From the NCBI RefSeq assembly GCF_009720835.1, contig NZ_WNKZ01000001.1, positions 62,001-126,000 of the forward strand: a DNA stretch of 64,000 nucleotides, given 5' to 3'. Below, piece after piece: positions 63,911 through 64,000 of the stretch (positions are counted from its first letter, which is position 1; the number at the start of each line of letters is the position of its first letter). The notes below the pieces were generated by a model, which worked only from the letters and a program-made list of their open reading frames with translations, was not told the origin of the DNA and searched no databases. The stretch is from Pseudoduganella buxea (lineage in GTDB: Bacteria; Pseudomonadota; Gammaproteobacteria; Burkholderiales; Burkholderiaceae_D). The translations under genes and the position numbers were made by a program.

Positions 63911-64000
63911 GCGCGCGCTCCCAGGCCCAGGTCTTCGGCCAGCGACTTGCCGGGATAGTGGAACGGCACGGGGCCGTCAGCCTCGGCGTGCACGAACTGT
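63907..64000 (-). CDS. mlaF: Mla ABC transporter ATP-binding protein MlaF (5' part outside window)
   Basis: Only the last 30 codons and stop are inside the window: ...QFVHAEADGPVPFHYPGKS then LAEDLGLGARA and stop. The YPGKSLAEDL end is the conserved tail of MlaF, which wraps around the partner subunit. The stop overlaps the mlaE ATG by 4 bp, which supports the assignment. Confidence 0.88.
   Translation of the reverse strand, partial: QFVHAEADGPVPFHYPGKSLAEDLGLGARA

Overview
The window reads as an ordinary stretch of chromosome from a high-GC betaproteobacterium, most likely of the family Oxalobacteraceae (Massilia, Telluria, Pseudoduganella or Duganella type). The clues are the very GC-rich third codon positions, the gene order mla - yadGH - bolA/ibaG - murA - hisGD..HAFIE - HIT - tatABC that is typical of Burkholderiales, a CCXG-type PEP-CTERM surface protein, and short GGTGTC-N-GACACC and GGGGAC-N-GTCCCC palindromes in the gaps. 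No rRNA, tRNA, CRISPR array, prophage or complete insertion sequence was seen.

Layout. 0-4.3 kb: a truncated periplasmic binding protein, the radical-SAM protein YgiQ, a small membrane protein and a DUF4404 protein. 4.4-9.4 kb: a 44-residue small gene, a MerR regulator divergent from a methyltransferase with a clear MerR-type operator between them, a Tat-exported PhoD-like phosphatase lipoprotein, a secreted hypothetical and a PEP-CTERM protein. 9.5-16.3 kb: two tandem periplasmic M3 peptidases, a compact Hsp70-like ATPase and a divergent GMC-type flavoprotein. 16.3-26.4 kb: a REPIN-like inverted repeat element, a host-attachment family protein, slyX and a Rep-type helicase, an AtaL-like protein, a protein of unknown family, a degenerate HD-GYP protein, a dihydrolipoamide dehydrogenase-like protein divergent from an ArgP-like regulator, and a lipoprotein made of three copies of one domain.

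26.5-30.2 kb: priA and hemE flank an AT-rich 641-bp gap that holds about eight DnaA-box-like sites arranged in a diverged direct duplication, a candidate replication-origin or DnaA-binding locus. 30.3-47.5 kb: an S9 peptidase coupled to a 1390-residue SNF2-type protein, small hypotheticals, a DUF885 protein, a CsgG-like lipoprotein, a flavin reductase, a SWIM-SNF2 helicase and an M16 peptidase.

47.6-64.0 kb: one long minus-strand run with mostly overlapping or closely spaced genes. It begins (right edge) with mlaFED-mlaA-mlaC-mlaB for retrograde phospholipid transport, continues through an ABC exporter, ibaG and murA, then all the histidine genes of a short-HisG pathway except hisZ and a histidinol-phosphatase, and ends with a HIT protein and tatABC. 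A predicted orphan adenine DNA methyltransferase is inserted between hisD and hisC and overlaps hisD by 11 bp.

The least expected items are the duplicated DnaA-box region, the perfect 12-bp hairpin running into the start codon of the three-repeat lipoprotein, the methyltransferase in the his operon, the 44-residue gene, and the REPIN-like element near 16.4 kb.
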